A stretch of 64,000 bases of DNA from Pseudomonas sp. ZH-FAD (GCF_002803095.1 NZ_PGLR01000011.1:1-64000); one strand, 5' to 3'. Shown: positions 19,728-32,252, numbered from the stretch's first letter. The notes: generated by a model not told the origin, from the sequence alone. Numbers and translations are program-made.

Positions 19728-21905
19728 ATGACACAAGCTCTCGCGCATCGCTGGCGCTTCTTCCGTGCCGGCGGTTTCGATCAGGTGCAACTGGAAACCC
19801 CGGCCGACCTCGCCGCCCTGCGCGGCCTGGACCAGAAACTCTGGGCCAGCCTGGCCTGCCCGGTGAACAACCTGGAGCTGGACCGGCGCATGCTCGAATA
19901 CATCGACCTGAACAAGGACGGTCGTATTCGCGCCCCGGAGATTCTCGACGTGGTGGACTGGACTCTGGCTCGCCTGGCCGACCCGGCGGTGCTGTTCCAG
20001 CCGGGGCCGCTGCAGCTGGCTTCGCTGACCGACGATGCCGAGGGCACGCGCCTGCGTCTGGCCGCCCAGCGCCTGCTGAGCCTGCTCGGGCGTGCCGATG
20101 GCGATAGCCTGACGCCGGCCGATACCGCCAATCTGGCGCAGCTGTTCCCGCCGCACGAGGCCAACGGCGACGGCCTGGTGCCGGCCAGCCTTACCGACGA
20201 CGCCACGCTCAAGGCGGCCATCGCCGATATCATCGCCTGTCTGGGCGCGCAGACCGACCGCAGTGGCGAGCCGGCCATCGGCGTCGAGCAGATCGCTGCC
20301 TTCTTCGATCAGGCGCGGCAGATGCACGCCTGGCATGCCCGGGCCGCCGAGCAGGGACTGGACGTGTTCGGCGAGGGCACGGTGGCGGCGGTCGAGGCGC
20401 TGAGCGCGGTGCGCGACAAGGTCGACGACTATTTCACCCGCGTGGCCATGGCCGAGTTCGACCCGCGCGCGGCGGCGCTGATGAACGCCCGGGAAGAGGA
20501 GCTGGTGCGCCTGGCCTCGCTGTCGCTGGCCGATGCCGGCGAAGTGGCCGGCCTGCCGCTGGCCGCCGTGCAGCAAGGCGATCATCTGCCGCTGAGCAAA
20601 GGTCTCAACCCGGCCTGGCAGGACGCCATCGCCGCTTTCTGTCAGCGCGTGGTGGTGCCGGTCTATGGCGAGCTGGACAGCCTGTCGCGCGAGCAGTGGC
20701 AGCATCTGCTGACGCTCTGTGGCAACTACCTGGCCTGGCAGGCGGAGGCGCCCAAGCCAGCGATCGCCGAGGTGCTGAGCCGCGGACGCATTCTCGAACT
20801 GGTGGAGCAGGGCATCGAGACGCGCCTGCTGGCCTTGGTCGAGCAGGACAAGGCGGTGGCCGAGGCGGCCGGCGGCCTGGTCGATCTGGACAAGCTGATT
20901 CGCCTGCGTCACGGCCTGATCGAGCTGCTGCGCAACTTCGTCTCGTTCCAGAGTTTCTATGCCCGCCAGGACAAGGCGGTGTTCCAGGCCGGCGTGCTGT
21001 ACATCGACGGCAAGAGCTGCGATCTGGTGGTGGAAGTGGGCGATGTCGAGGCGCATGCCAAGGTGGCGGCGGCCAGCGACTGCTTCCTGCTCTACTGCGC
21101 CTGCACCCGTCGCGGCGAGCCGGTGCGCGGCAAGGAGGCGCTGAATATCGTGGTGGCAGTGACCGCCGGCAGCGAGGGCGACCTGCAGGCCGGTCGCCAT
21201 GGTCTGTTCTACGACCGCGCCGGTAACGACTGGGATGCCACCGTGGTCAAGGTGGTGCAGAACGCCATCAGCATCCGCGAGGCGTTCTGGTCGCCGTATC
21301 GACGCGTTTCCAAGCTGGTGTCCGATCAGGTGCAGAAGCTGGCGGCCAGCCGCGATGCCGACATGGTCAACAAGGCCGCAGCCAAGGTCGGCGAAACCGG
21401 CGCCGCGCCTGCTGCGACGCCGGCGCCGGCGTTCGATATCGCCAAGTTCGCCGGGATCTTCGCCGCCATCGGCCTCGCCGTCGGCGCACTGGGCACGGCG
21501 CTGGCTGCGGTGGTCACGGGGATTCTGTCATTGGTCTGGTGGCAGATTCCGCTGCTGTTTCTCTGCGTGCTGCTGGCCATTTCCGGCCCGGCCATGCTGC
21601 TGGCCTGGTTCAAGCTGCGCCGGCGCAGCCTGGGGCCGATCCTCGACGGCAATGGCTGGGCGGTGAATGCCCAGGCGCGCATCAGCATTCCCTTCGGCAC
21701 TGCGCTGACGCAGATGGCGGAACTGCCCAAGGGCAGCGACCGTGCACTGCGCGATCCCTATGCCAACAAACCGGTGGTATGGCCCTGGATCATCGCCCTG
21801 CTGCTGGCGCTGGGGCTGGGCTACTACGCCTGGAGCAACGGCGTGTTCAGCCCGGAGCCGGAGGCGCCGGCCGAAGCGGCGGCGCCCGTTCAGGATGCCG
21901 GGTAG
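19728..21905 (+). CDS. EF-hand containing membrane protein of unknown function
   Basis: A 725-residue protein that I recognise only as an uncharacterised pseudomonad type. Residues 60-71 (DLNKDGRIRAPE) form a canonical 12-residue EF-hand loop with Asp60, Asn62, Asp64 and Glu71 as ligands; a weaker HEANGDGLVPAS loop follows about 90 residues later. The middle is soluble and helical. Two to three membrane segments lie near the C-terminus (about residues 575-630 and 685-705), followed by an Ala/Pro/Glu-rich tail. It stands alone with its own leader. Calcium binding is plausible but not shown. An 80-base copy of its 3' end lies just downstream. Confidence 0.8.
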   Translation: MTQALAHRWRFFRAGGFDQVQLETPADLAALRGLDQKLWASLACPVNNLELDRRMLEYIDLNKDGRIRAPEILDVVDWTLARLADPAVLFQPGPLQLASLTDDAEGTRLRLAAQRLLSLLGRADGDSLTPADTANLAQLFPPHEANGDGLVPASLTDDATLKAAIADIIACLGAQTDRSGEPAIGVEQIAAFFDQARQMHAWHARAAEQGLDVFGEGTVAAVEALSAVRDKVDDYFTRVAMAEFDPRAAALMNAREEELVRLASLSLADAGEVAGLPLAAVQQGDHLPLSKGLNPAWQDAIAAFCQRVVVPVYGELDSLSREQWQHLLTLCGNYLAWQAEAPKPAIAEVLSRGRILELVEQGIETRLLALVEQDKAVAEAAGGLVDLDKLIRLRHGLIELLRNFVSFQSFYARQDKAVFQAGVLYIDGKSCDLVVEVGDVEAHAKVAAASDCFLLYCACTRRGEPVRGKEALNIVVAVTAGSEGDLQAGRHGLFYDRAGNDWDATVVKVVQNAISIREAFWSPYRRVSKLVSDQVQKLAASRDADMVNKAAAKVGETGAAPAATPAPAFDIAKFAGIFAAIGLAVGALGTALAAVVTGILSLVWWQIPLLFLCVLLAISGPAMLLAWFKLRRRSLGPILDGNGWAVNAQARISIPFGTALTQMAELPKGSDRALRDPYANKPVVWPWIIALLLALGLGYYAWSNGVFSPEPEAPAEAAAPVQDAG

Positions 21906-22007
21906 GGCGTACCGGGACGCTGGCCGCTCGGAAGCCGTTCGCCGCTGGATGTGGGGTGCTGACAAATGGCGGACTGTTCGCTGGCGCTCCTGAGTCCGCC
22001 CTACGCG

Positions 22008-22095
22008 CTACTACGCCTGGAGCAACGGCGTGTTCAGCCCGACGCCGGAGGTGCCGGCCGAAGCGGCGGCGCCGGTGCAGGGCGCGGCGCAGTAG
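22008..22095 (+). pseudogene. Partial duplicate of the 3' end of the EF-hand protein gene
   Basis: The sequence after CTACTACGCCTGGAGCAACG repeats the last 80 or so bases of the gene ending at 21905 with a few changes. It encodes YYAWSNGVFSPTPEVPAEAA and then PVQGAAQ and a stop, against YYAWSNGVFSPEPEAPAEAA in the gene itself. The two tails are about 100 bases apart. The duplicate has no start codon and looks like a remnant of a local duplication or of recombination with a divergent allele. Confidence 0.8.
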
Positions 22096-22103
22096 GTGCT
22101 TGT

Positions 22104-22278
22104 CTCCCCTCTCCCGCTTGCGGGAGAGGGGCGGGGGAGAGGGCTATCCGGCAACGCCGAGTCGTCTGTATCACCCTCTTCCCATCCCTTTCCTCCAGGC
22201 GTGGCCCAACAGATGGGAGCGGATGTAGGGCGGGTGCAACCCGCCATTTGCGTTTTGGCGGGTTGCACCCGCCCTACG
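22104..22278. repeat. Two palindromic intergenic repeats
   Basis: 22104-22143 contains CCCCTCTCCCGCTTGCGGGA and the completing arm of the CTCTCCCGC family, also seen at 29110, 33027 and 33104. 22225-22278 pairs GTAGGGCGGGTGCAACCCGCC with GGCGGGTTGCACCCGCCCTAC, a near-perfect long hairpin of a second family also seen at 57209. They fill the gap between converging genes and could act as terminators. Confidence 0.75.
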
Positions 22279-22279
22279 T

Positions 22280-22987
22280 TTAGTTCGCCAACAGTTCCGC
22301 CACCCAGCGCGGCAGCTGTTCGGTGGCCGGGCCATAGCGTTTCTCGGCGAACAGTGAATGGCCCTGACTGGGTTCCAGATTGATCTCCAGCGTATGCGCG
22401 CCCGCACGACGTGCCTGCTCGACGAAACCAGCCGCCGGGTATACATGCCCCGAGGTGCCGATGCTGACGAACAGCTCGCACTGCTCCAGTGCATCGTAAA
22501 TACGCTCCATGTGATAGGGCATCTCGCCGAACCAGACGATATCCGGGCGCAAGGTGCCGACCAGGCCGCAGCAGGCGCACGCCTGGCTGACCGGCATGTC
22601 ATCCAGTAGTGGAAAGCGCTGCTGGCTGTTGCTGCACAGCATCGACTGCAACTCGCCGTGCATATGCAGCAGGTTCCTGGAGCCGGCGCGCTCGTGCAGG
22701 TTGTCGACGTTCTGCGTGACCAGCAGGAACTCGCCCTGCCAGCCTGCTTCCAGCTCGGCCAGGGCCAGATGCCCGGCGTTCGGCGCGATGGCCGGATCAC
22801 GCAGCTGGGCGCGACGCATGTCGTAGAAACGTTGCACCAGCGCCGGATCACGAGCGAAACCTTCGGGAGTGGCCACTTCCTCGATGCGGTGGTCTTCCCA
22901 GAGCCCGTCAGCGGCGCGGAAGGTGCGGATGCCGCTCTCGGCGGAGATACCGGCGCCAGTGAGAATGACGATATTGGGGTGGGACAT
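22280..22987 (-). CDS. cobB: NAD-dependent protein deacylase, sirtuin class III (CobB/SIRT5-like)
   Basis: A 235-residue sirtuin that removes acyl groups from lysine with NAD. The Rossmann motif is GAGISAESGIRTFR, then TQNVDNLHERAG, catalytic His in LLHMHGEL, and a small zinc module with CACCG. The FYDMRR segment supplies the Tyr and Arg (YxxR) that mark sirtuins able to remove succinyl or malonyl groups. The first zinc pair is degenerate (one Cys), as I recall for E. coli CobB. I start at the ATG at 22987 (MSHPNIVILTG); the longer frame overlaps a repeat. Confidence 0.92.
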   Translation of the reverse strand: MSHPNIVILTGAGISAESGIRTFRAADGLWEDHRIEEVATPEGFARDPALVQRFYDMRRAQLRDPAIAPNAGHLALAELEAGWQGEFLLVTQNVDNLHERAGSRNLLHMHGELQSMLCSNSQQRFPLLDDMPVSQACACCGLVGTLRPDIVWFGEMPYHMERIYDALEQCELFVSIGTSGHVYPAAGFVEQARRAGAHTLEINLEPSQGHSLFAEKRYGPATEQLPRWVAELLAN

Positions 22988-23038
22988 GCTGGCTCCGAAG
23001 CAGGTGCGTTGCTGCAACTCTAAGCCAATTACCAGTCC

Positions 23039-23135
23039 GTAGGGTGTGCCGCGCGCACCAGCATCTTTGCCCAGGTGCGCACGGCGCACCCTACGCGCGT
23101 CCGCTTATCCTGTAGGGCGGGTGAAACCCGCTGGT
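23039..23135. repeat. Dispersed GGTGCGC palindrome, copy 2, plus a GTAGGGCGGG repeat half
   Basis: 23039-23094 pairs GTAGGGTGTGCCGCGCGCACC with GGTGCGCACGGCGCACCCTAC. A half copy of the GTAGGGCGGGTGAAACCCGC family follows at 23113-23135. The rest of the 22988-23282 gap shows no gene. Confidence 0.7.
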
Positions 23136-23282
23136 TCGGCAGCGGAGGATTGCCCCCGCCTTGCGTGAGGATCAGAACCGTAGCCTGGATGAAATTCGGG
23201 AGTCCGGCACATCGCTCCCGGATTGCATCCGGGCTACTCGGTTGCGGGGCCCGGAGCAAGACGACATATGCGGGTTCTTGGG

Positions 23283-23964
23283 TCATCCCCGCTCGCTCAT
23301 TGCCGCCAGTGCCACCGAGGCGGCGGCGGTGCGGGTTTCCACGCCGAGCTTCACGTAGACGTGCTCCAGGTGCTTGTTCACCGTGCGCGGGCTGAGGCCG
23401 AGGATGTCGCCGATATCGCGGTTGGTCTTGCCGCAGGCCACCCAGCGCAGCACCTGCACTTCGCGCTCGGTGAGTTGGAAGCGCGCCGATAGCTTGGCAT
23501 ATGCCGGGGCATCGTCGAGGCTGAGGCTGACGGGTTTTGACGCGGCACGTGCGGCTTGCAGGATGCGTGCGGTACGCAGGTGCGAGGCGACGCGGGCGAG
23601 CACCTCCTCGGGGTTGATCGGCTTGGTCACGTAGTCGATGCCGCCGGCCTCGAAGCCCTGCACCACGTGCTCGCTGTCGGTCAGGGCGGTCATGAACAGC
23701 ACGGGGATATCGGCGCTGCTGGGTTCGGCCTTGATGCGCCGGCAGGTCTCGAAACCATCCAGCCCCGGCATCATCGCGTCGAGCAGGATCAGGTCGGGCC
23801 TACGCCGCTGGATGCGGCCTAAAGCGCTCACACCGTCCAGCGCCACCAGCACCATGTAGCCGGCATCGTCGAGGGCGTCGGAGAGCAGCGCGAGGTTGTC
23901 CGGCGTGTCGTCGACGATGAGGATGATGCCGCGTTCGGCGTGCAGGCTGGCTGGCGTCTGCGAC

Positions 23965-23990
<26 letters not shown>
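23283..23990 (-). CDS. LuxR/NarL-family response regulator
   Basis: A 235-residue regulator. The receiver domain covers about residues 20-145 with phospho-Asp71 (LILLDAMMPGLDG), the acidic pair DD (27-28) and Lys in TKPIN. The C-terminal LuxR helix-turn-helix covers about 170-235 (LTEREVQVLRWVACGKTNRDI). Its ATG lies 26 bases inside the end of the upstream hybrid kinase gene, so the two are translationally coupled and surely partners. Given the divergent urt operon and dyad sequences before urtA and fmdA, I infer that it activates amide/urea uptake and breakdown. Confidence 0.92.
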
Positions 23991-27360
<3,370 letters not shown>

Positions 27361-27412
27361 GGGCGAAGTCCTGCTGAGGTTATCGGTTAAGACCGTCCCT
27401 GATGCGCGTCCC

Positions 27413-27480
27413 TGTAGAAGCCGGCTTGCCGGCGATCAACTGACCAGCAAGGGCGTATCGCCGGCAAGCGGGCTTCTACG
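27413..27480. repeat. REP-like palindrome TGTAGAAGCCGGCTTGCCGGCGAT
   Basis: TGTAGAAGCCGGCTTGCCGG at 27413 faces CGCCGGCAAGCGGGCTTCTA ending at 27479, across about 20 bases. It is a typical pseudomonad intergenic hairpin, placed between the kinase start and the urtA control region. Confidence 0.75.
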
Positions 27481-27597
27481 GTGCGTTGAAAGTGCAACTT
27501 CCATGCCCCGGCTCGGCGGGGCCTCTGCCGCGCGCGCGGGCGTCTGTCTGCCTGGTTTTTCTGCGCTGAGCTTGCACCAGGCTGGCGCAGGGCGCTG

Positions 27598-27613
27598 TAC
27601 GTCAGATGACGTA
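27598..27613. promoter_or_regulatory. Dyad operator TACGTCA-GA-TGACGTA before urtA
   Basis: A perfect 7-2-7 inverted repeat 105 bases before the urtA start, followed by a third half-site TACGTCA at 27620-27626. A near copy (TACGTCA-TC-CAACGTA) lies 85 bases before fmdA. The size and symmetry suit a LuxR/NarL-type dimer, and the regulator gene is one of the divergent neighbours. The binding protein is inferred. Confidence 0.6.
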
Positions 27614-27717
27614 TGCCCTTACGTCATGCTGCGTATACCCCGCTCGGCGGGGGCAAACGCATCCTAGCTGCGAAGCCGGCGTGGTTCGGCACGAACAACC
27701 AGCACAGGAGCACGACC

Positions 27718-28950
27718 ATGGACTCTCAACCGATTCGACTTCTTCCCCGCCGGCTGGCGGTAGGGGCGGCAGCGCTCTCGCTGCTGGCCGCCAGCCTGTT
27801 CAGCCAGGTGGCCAGTGCCGAGGTGAATACCACTGGCCTGGCGGTGACCGACAGCGAGGTCACGGTCGGTATCCTGCATTCGGCCACCGGCACCATGGCC
27901 ATTTCCGAAACCGGTTCGATCCAGGCCGAGCGTCTGGCCATCGAGCAGATCAACGCCAGTGGCGGTGTGCTCGGCCGGCAGATCAAGGTCATTCAGGAAG
28001 ATGGGGCTTCCGACTGGCCGACCTTCGCCGAGAAGGCACGCAAGCTGCTGGTAGGTGACAAGGTCGCCACCGTGTTCGGCTGCTGGACTTCGGCCTCGCG
28101 CAAAGCGGTGCTGCCGGTGTTCGAGAAGGAGAACGGCCTGCTCTACTACCCGACCTTCTACGAAGGCCTGGAACAGTCGAAGAACGTCATCTACACCGGC
28201 CAGGAAGCTACCCAGCAGATCCTCGCGGGTCTGGACTGGGTGGCCAAGGAGAAGGGCGCCAAGACCTTCTACCTGCTCGGCTCTGACTACATCTGGCCGC
28301 GCACCTCGATGAAGATCGCGCGCAAGCACATCGAAAACGTGCTCGGCGGCAAGGTCGTCGGCGAAGAGTACTACCCGCTGGGCAACACTCAGTTCGGCTC
28401 GCTGATCAACAAGATCAAGCTGCGCAAGCCTGACGTGGTGTTCGCTGCCGTGGTCGGTGGCTCCAACGTCGCCTTCTACAAGCAGATGAAAGCCGCCGGC
28501 GTCACCGCCGACAAGCAGACCCTGCTGACCCTGTCGGTCACCGAAGACGAGCTGCTCGGTATCGGCGGCGAGAACATGGCTGGTTTCTACGCCTCGATGA
28601 AGTACTTCCAGAGCCTGGACAACCCGAACAACAGCGCCTTCGTCGAAGCCTTCAAGGCCAAGTACGGCAAGGACGCGGTGATCGGTGACGTGACCCAGGC
28701 CGCCTACCTCGGTCCGTGGCTGTGGAAAGCCGCCGTGGAGAAAGCCGGCAGCTTCGACATCGACAAGGTGGTCGCCGCTTCCCCCGGTATCGAGCTGGAC
28801 ACTGCGCCGGAAGGCTACGTCAAGGTGCACGACAACCATCACCTGTGGAGCAAGACCCGCATCGGTGAAGTGCAGAAGGACGGTCAGTTCAAGGTGGTGT
28901 TCGAGTCCGACCTGATCGAGCCGAACCCATTCCCGGAAGGCTATCAGTAA
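27718..28950 (+). CDS. urtA: Urea/short-chain amide ABC transporter, substrate-binding protein UrtA
   Basis: A 410-residue periplasmic-binding protein of the UrtA/FmdD branch of the branched-chain amino-acid type. An N-terminal signal peptide ends near ASA-EV (residues 1-35). The family's VTVGILHSATGTMAISE, TVFGCWTSASRKAVLPVFE and GLLYYPTFYEGLE segments are all present, which set UrtA apart from LivJ. The ATG at 27718 follows AGGAG; the frame is open upstream but non-coding. First gene of urtABCDE. With formamidase and amidase downstream the ligand may be formamide or acetamide as well as urea. Confidence 0.92.
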   Translation: MDSQPIRLLPRRLAVGAAALSLLAASLFSQVASAEVNTTGLAVTDSEVTVGILHSATGTMAISETGSIQAERLAIEQINASGGVLGRQIKVIQEDGASDWPTFAEKARKLLVGDKVATVFGCWTSASRKAVLPVFEKENGLLYYPTFYEGLEQSKNVIYTGQEATQQILAGLDWVAKEKGAKTFYLLGSDYIWPRTSMKIARKHIENVLGGKVVGEEYYPLGNTQFGSLINKIKLRKPDVVFAAVVGGSNVAFYKQMKAAGVTADKQTLLTLSVTEDELLGIGGENMAGFYASMKYFQSLDNPNNSAFVEAFKAKYGKDAVIGDVTQAAYLGPWLWKAAVEKAGSFDIDKVVAASPGIELDTAPEGYVKVHDNHHLWSKTRIGEVQKDGQFKVVFESDLIEPNPFPEGYQ

Positions 28951-29226
28951 GCAGGCACCTCAGCTTGCTGGCGCTGAGTGAATCGCCAGCAAGCTGTAAT
29001 GCTGCTCACACAGCAATGGTCTTGCACGATCAGTCCCCTCGCCCCTCCGGGGAGAGGGTTAGGGCGGGCCGCGTTCGGAGAGGGGAAATCCGAGTGTTGT
29101 AGTGTTTTCGGCCCTCTCCCCCAGCCCCTCTCCCGCAAGCGGGAGAGGGGAGCTAATCGCGTATGCCCTAACTGAACAACATCAGGCTCCTACAGGGCTT
29201 TCTCTTTTCTTCTGGAGACCATCGAC
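28951..29226. repeat. Intergenic repeats between urtA and urtB
   Basis: 29034-29060 and 29110-29151 carry CCCCTCGCCCC and CCCCTCTCCCGCAAGCGGGA type palindromes of the CTCTCCCGC family. Placed just after a binding-protein gene, such hairpins often protect upstream mRNA and lower expression of downstream permease genes. No gene is seen; the urtB start follows a TCTGGAG site. Confidence 0.7.
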
Positions 29227-30144
29227 ATGGAATGGCTATCGGAATTCGGCGCCATCGCAGCCATGCAGGGGTTCAACGGCTTGTCCGTGTTCTGCGTGCT
29301 GCTGCTGATGGCTCTGGGGCTGGCGATCATCTTCGGCCAGATGGGCGTGATCAACATGGCCCATGGCGAGTTTCTCACCATCGGCGCCTACACCACCTTC
29401 GTGGTGTCCTCGCTGACGTCCAGCTACGCACCGGCCTTCGGGCCTTACTACTTCTTCCTCGCGATCATCCTCTCGTTCTTCATCGCCGGCGCCATTGGCT
29501 GGCTGGTGGAGTGGGCGATGATCAGCAAGCTCTACCAGCGTCCGCTGGACACCCTGCTGGCCACCTGGGGATTGTCCCTGGTCATGCAGCAGGGGTTTCG
29601 TTCGATCTTCGGCGCGCGTGAAGTCAGCGCTACGCTGCCGGACTGGCTGATGGGCTCCTGGAACCCGACCGAGGCCATCGACATTCCGCGCAACGGCCTG
29701 TTCGTCATGGGCCTGACCCTGCTGCTCACCGCGCTGCTGTTTCTGATGATCTACCGCTCGCGCTGGGGCCTGCAGGTGCGCGCCACCATGCAGAACCGGG
29801 TGATGGCACGCTCCGTGGGTATCAACACCAAGCGCGTCGACCGCATGACCTTCGCCCTCGGCTGTGGCGTCGCCGGTGTGGCGGGCGCGGCCTTCACCAC
29901 CATCGGTTCGACCGGGCCAACCGCCGGTTCGCTGTACATCGTCGACACCTTCCTGGTGGTGGTATTCGGCGGTGCGTCCAGCCTGCTCGGCACCATCGCC
30001 TCGGCATTCAGCATCGCCCAGGCGCAATCGCTACTGGAGTTCTTCACCAGCGGTTCGATGGCCAAGGTGCTGACCCTGTCTGCCGTGGTGCTGATCCTGA
30101 TGCTGCGCCCGCAAGGTCTGTTCTCGGCCAAGGTGCGCAAATGA
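29227..30144 (+). CDS. urtB: Urea/amide ABC transporter permease UrtB
   Basis: A 305-residue LivH-type permease with eight or so membrane helices (IIFGQMGVINMAHGEFLTIGAY near residue 40; GGASSLLGTIASAFSIAQAQ near 250). It pairs with UrtC to form the channel. It lacks the long N-terminal extension seen in some UrtB proteins, so it matches the shorter FmdE/UrtB form. Its stop codon abuts a 143-base inverted-repeat element that separates it from urtC. Confidence 0.92.
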   Translation: MEWLSEFGAIAAMQGFNGLSVFCVLLLMALGLAIIFGQMGVINMAHGEFLTIGAYTTFVVSSLTSSYAPAFGPYYFFLAIILSFFIAGAIGWLVEWAMISKLYQRPLDTLLATWGLSLVMQQGFRSIFGAREVSATLPDWLMGSWNPTEAIDIPRNGLFVMGLTLLLTALLFLMIYRSRWGLQVRATMQNRVMARSVGINTKRVDRMTFALGCGVAGVAGAAFTTIGSTGPTAGSLYIVDTFLVVVFGGASSLLGTIASAFSIAQAQSLLEFFTSGSMAKVLTLSAVVLILMLRPQGLFSAKVRK

Positions 30145-30286
30145 AAAGTCACTTTCAACCTACTGCGCGCCCCATCTGCGGCGGCGCGCGGTGCTCGCTT
30201 GCTCGACGTACTGCGTGTACGCCTTCGTCGCTGCGCTCCGGGCTTCTTGCAGCTGGGGCTGCTCGCTACGGTTCAAAGCGACTTTT
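30144..30286. mobile_element. MITE-like element between urtB and urtC
   Basis: The ends AAAAGTCACTTTCAACC (30144-30160) and GGTTCAAAGCGACTTTT (30270-30286) are inverted copies with two mismatches over 17 bases. The 143-base interior has no long reading frame. It begins within the urtB stop codon, so the urtB stop may have been supplied by the insertion. It is carried as a spacer within an operon that is otherwise tightly packed. Confidence 0.55.
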
Positions 30287-30307
30287 TGTATGCAGGGGGA
30301 TTAACTG

Positions 30308-31477
30308 ATGAAAAACGCATACGAAAGCCTGCTCGGCGGCAAGCAAGGCGCCATTGGCCTGGCGCTGCTCGCGGCGCTGATTCTGGTGGTGTTCCCGCTG
30401 GCGCTGGATGCCTTCCGCCTGAACATGGTGGGCAAGTACCTGACCTATGCCTTCGTCGCCGTCGGCCTGGTGCTGTGTTGGGGCTATGGCGGCATCCTCA
30501 GCCTGGGCCAGGGCATCTTCTTCGGCCTGGGCGGCTACTGCATGGCGATGTTCCTCAAGCTCGAGGCATCCGACCCGGAGAGCACCAAGATCCAATCCAC
30601 GCCGGGTATTCCGGACTTCATGGACTGGAACCAGATCACCGAACTGCCGCTGTTTTGGGAGCCCTTCCACAGCCTGAGCTTCACCTTGATCGCGGTGGTG
30701 GCGGTGCCGGTATTGCTGGCCTTGGTGATCGGTATCGCGATGTTCAAGCGCCGCGTCGGTGACGTGTATTTCTCCATCGTCACCCAGGCCATCGCGCTGA
30801 TTCTCACCGTGCTGATCATCGGCCAGCAGGGGCTGACCGGCGGCGTCAATGGCATCACCGACCTGCGCACGCTCAAGGGCTGGGACATCCGTAGCGACGA
30901 GGCCAAGCTGATTCTCTACTTCATCAGTGCGGCGCTGCTCATCGGCTGCATTCTCATCGCTCGTTTCATCATCGCTTCCAAGCTCGGGCGCCTGCTGTTG
31001 GCGATGCGCGACAAGGAAGAGCGGGTGCGCTTCTCCGGCTACGACGTGGCCAGCTTCAAGATCTTCGTGTTCTGCGTCGGCGCGGCGTTCGCTGGCATCG
31101 GCGGGGCGATGTTCACCCTGCAGGTGGGCTTCATGTCGCCGAGCTTCGTCGGCATAGTGCCGTCGATCGAGATGGTCATCTTCGCTGCCGTCGGCGGGCG
31201 TCTGTCGCTGCTCGGCGCGGTGTACGGCGCGCTGCTGGTCAACTTCGGCAAGACCTACTTCTCCGAGAGCTTCCCCGAGCTGTGGCTGTACCTGATGGGC
31301 GGCCTGTTCATCGTCGTGGTCATGTACTTCCCCAATGGCCTGGCCGGCCTCTGGGACAGCCACGGCAAGCGCTGGCTGGCAAGGCTGCGGCGCAAACCGC
31401 AGGTGGCCACTGCGCCAAAGCCTGTTGCCGTTGCCACCAGCAAGCGCCCAACCCCTGAACTGGAGACCACGCCATGA
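30308..31477 (+). CDS. urtC: Urea/amide ABC transporter permease UrtC
   Basis: A 389-residue LivM-type permease with about ten membrane helices. The family's GYGGILSLGQGIFFGLGGYCMAMFL lies near residue 60 and the EAA-type loop around FSGYDVASFKIFVFCVGAAFAGIGGAMF near 245-272. The charged C-terminus ends in the urtD overlap. The ATG follows AGGGGG. Its stop overlaps the urtD start by four bases (ATGA). Confidence 0.92.
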   Translation: MKNAYESLLGGKQGAIGLALLAALILVVFPLALDAFRLNMVGKYLTYAFVAVGLVLCWGYGGILSLGQGIFFGLGGYCMAMFLKLEASDPESTKIQSTPGIPDFMDWNQITELPLFWEPFHSLSFTLIAVVAVPVLLALVIGIAMFKRRVGDVYFSIVTQAIALILTVLIIGQQGLTGGVNGITDLRTLKGWDIRSDEAKLILYFISAALLIGCILIARFIIASKLGRLLLAMRDKEERVRFSGYDVASFKIFVFCVGAAFAGIGGAMFTLQVGFMSPSFVGIVPSIEMVIFAAVGGRLSLLGAVYGALLVNFGKTYFSESFPELWLYLMGGLFIVVVMYFPNGLAGLWDSHGKRWLARLRRKPQVATAPKPVAVATSKRPTPELETTP

Positions 31478-32235
31478 ACAGCCCCGCAGGCTTTCAGGCC
31501 GCCAAGCCGGTACTGGCCATCGAAGGGCTGACCGTGTCCTTCGATGGCTTCAAGGCGGTCAACGACCTCAACCTCTACGTCGACCGCAACGAGGTGCATG
31601 TGGTGATCGGCCCCAACGGCGCCGGCAAGACCACGGTGCTTGACCTGATCTGCGGCAAGACCCGCGCCACCGCCGGCAGCATCGATTTCGACGGCCGTGA
31701 GCTGACCAAGATGCGCGAGTTCGACATCGTCCGTGCGGGCGTCGGGCGCAAGTTCCAGAACCCGTCGATCTACGAAAACCTGACGGTGTTCGAGAACCTG
31801 GAAATGTCCTACCCGGCCGGGCGCAAGGTGTTCGGCGCGCTGTTCTTCAAGCGCACGCAGGAGGTGATCGAGCGGGTCGAGCAGGTGGCACAGGAAATCA
31901 TGCTCGGTGATCACCTGCACCGACAGGCTGACCTGCTTTCGCATGGGCAAAAGCAGTGGCTGGAGATCGGCATGCTGCTGATGCAGGACCCGCAACTGCT
32001 GATGCTCGATGAGCCAGTGGCCGGCATGAGCGTCAGCGAGCGAGTGGCCACGGCCGATCTGCTCAACCGCATCAGCCAGGGCCGCTCGGTGCTGGTCATC
32101 GAGCACGACATGGAGTTCGTCAAAAGCATCGCTCACCGCGTCACGGTGCTGCATCAGGGCAAGGTGCTGGCCGAGGGCAGCATGGAGGCGGTGCAGAGCA
32201 ACCCGAAGGTGATCGAGGTGTACCTGGGGCATTGA
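31474..32235 (+). CDS. urtD: Urea/amide ABC transporter ATP-binding protein UrtD
   Basis: A 253-residue LivG-type ATPase. It has Walker A GPNGAGKTT (residues 49-57), the Q-loop, a signature region reading LLSHGQKQWLEIGMLLMQDP in place of the strict LSGGQ, as is normal for UrtD, Walker B LLMLDEP, and an H-loop His in VIEHDME. It works as a heterodimer with UrtE. Confidence 0.93.
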   Translation: MNSPAGFQAAKPVLAIEGLTVSFDGFKAVNDLNLYVDRNEVHVVIGPNGAGKTTVLDLICGKTRATAGSIDFDGRELTKMREFDIVRAGVGRKFQNPSIYENLTVFENLEMSYPAGRKVFGALFFKRTQEVIERVEQVAQEIMLGDHLHRQADLLSHGQKQWLEIGMLLMQDPQLLMLDEPVAGMSVSERVATADLLNRISQGRSVLVIEHDMEFVKSIAHRVTVLHQGKVLAEGSMEAVQSNPKVIEVYLGH

Positions 32236-32252
32236 TGGCCATGGCTACGAAA

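Noticed and set aside
21966..22283. Short plus-strand frames between the EF-hand gene and the sirtuin
   Set aside because: They run through the duplicated gene tail and palindromic repeats and do not resemble proteins.
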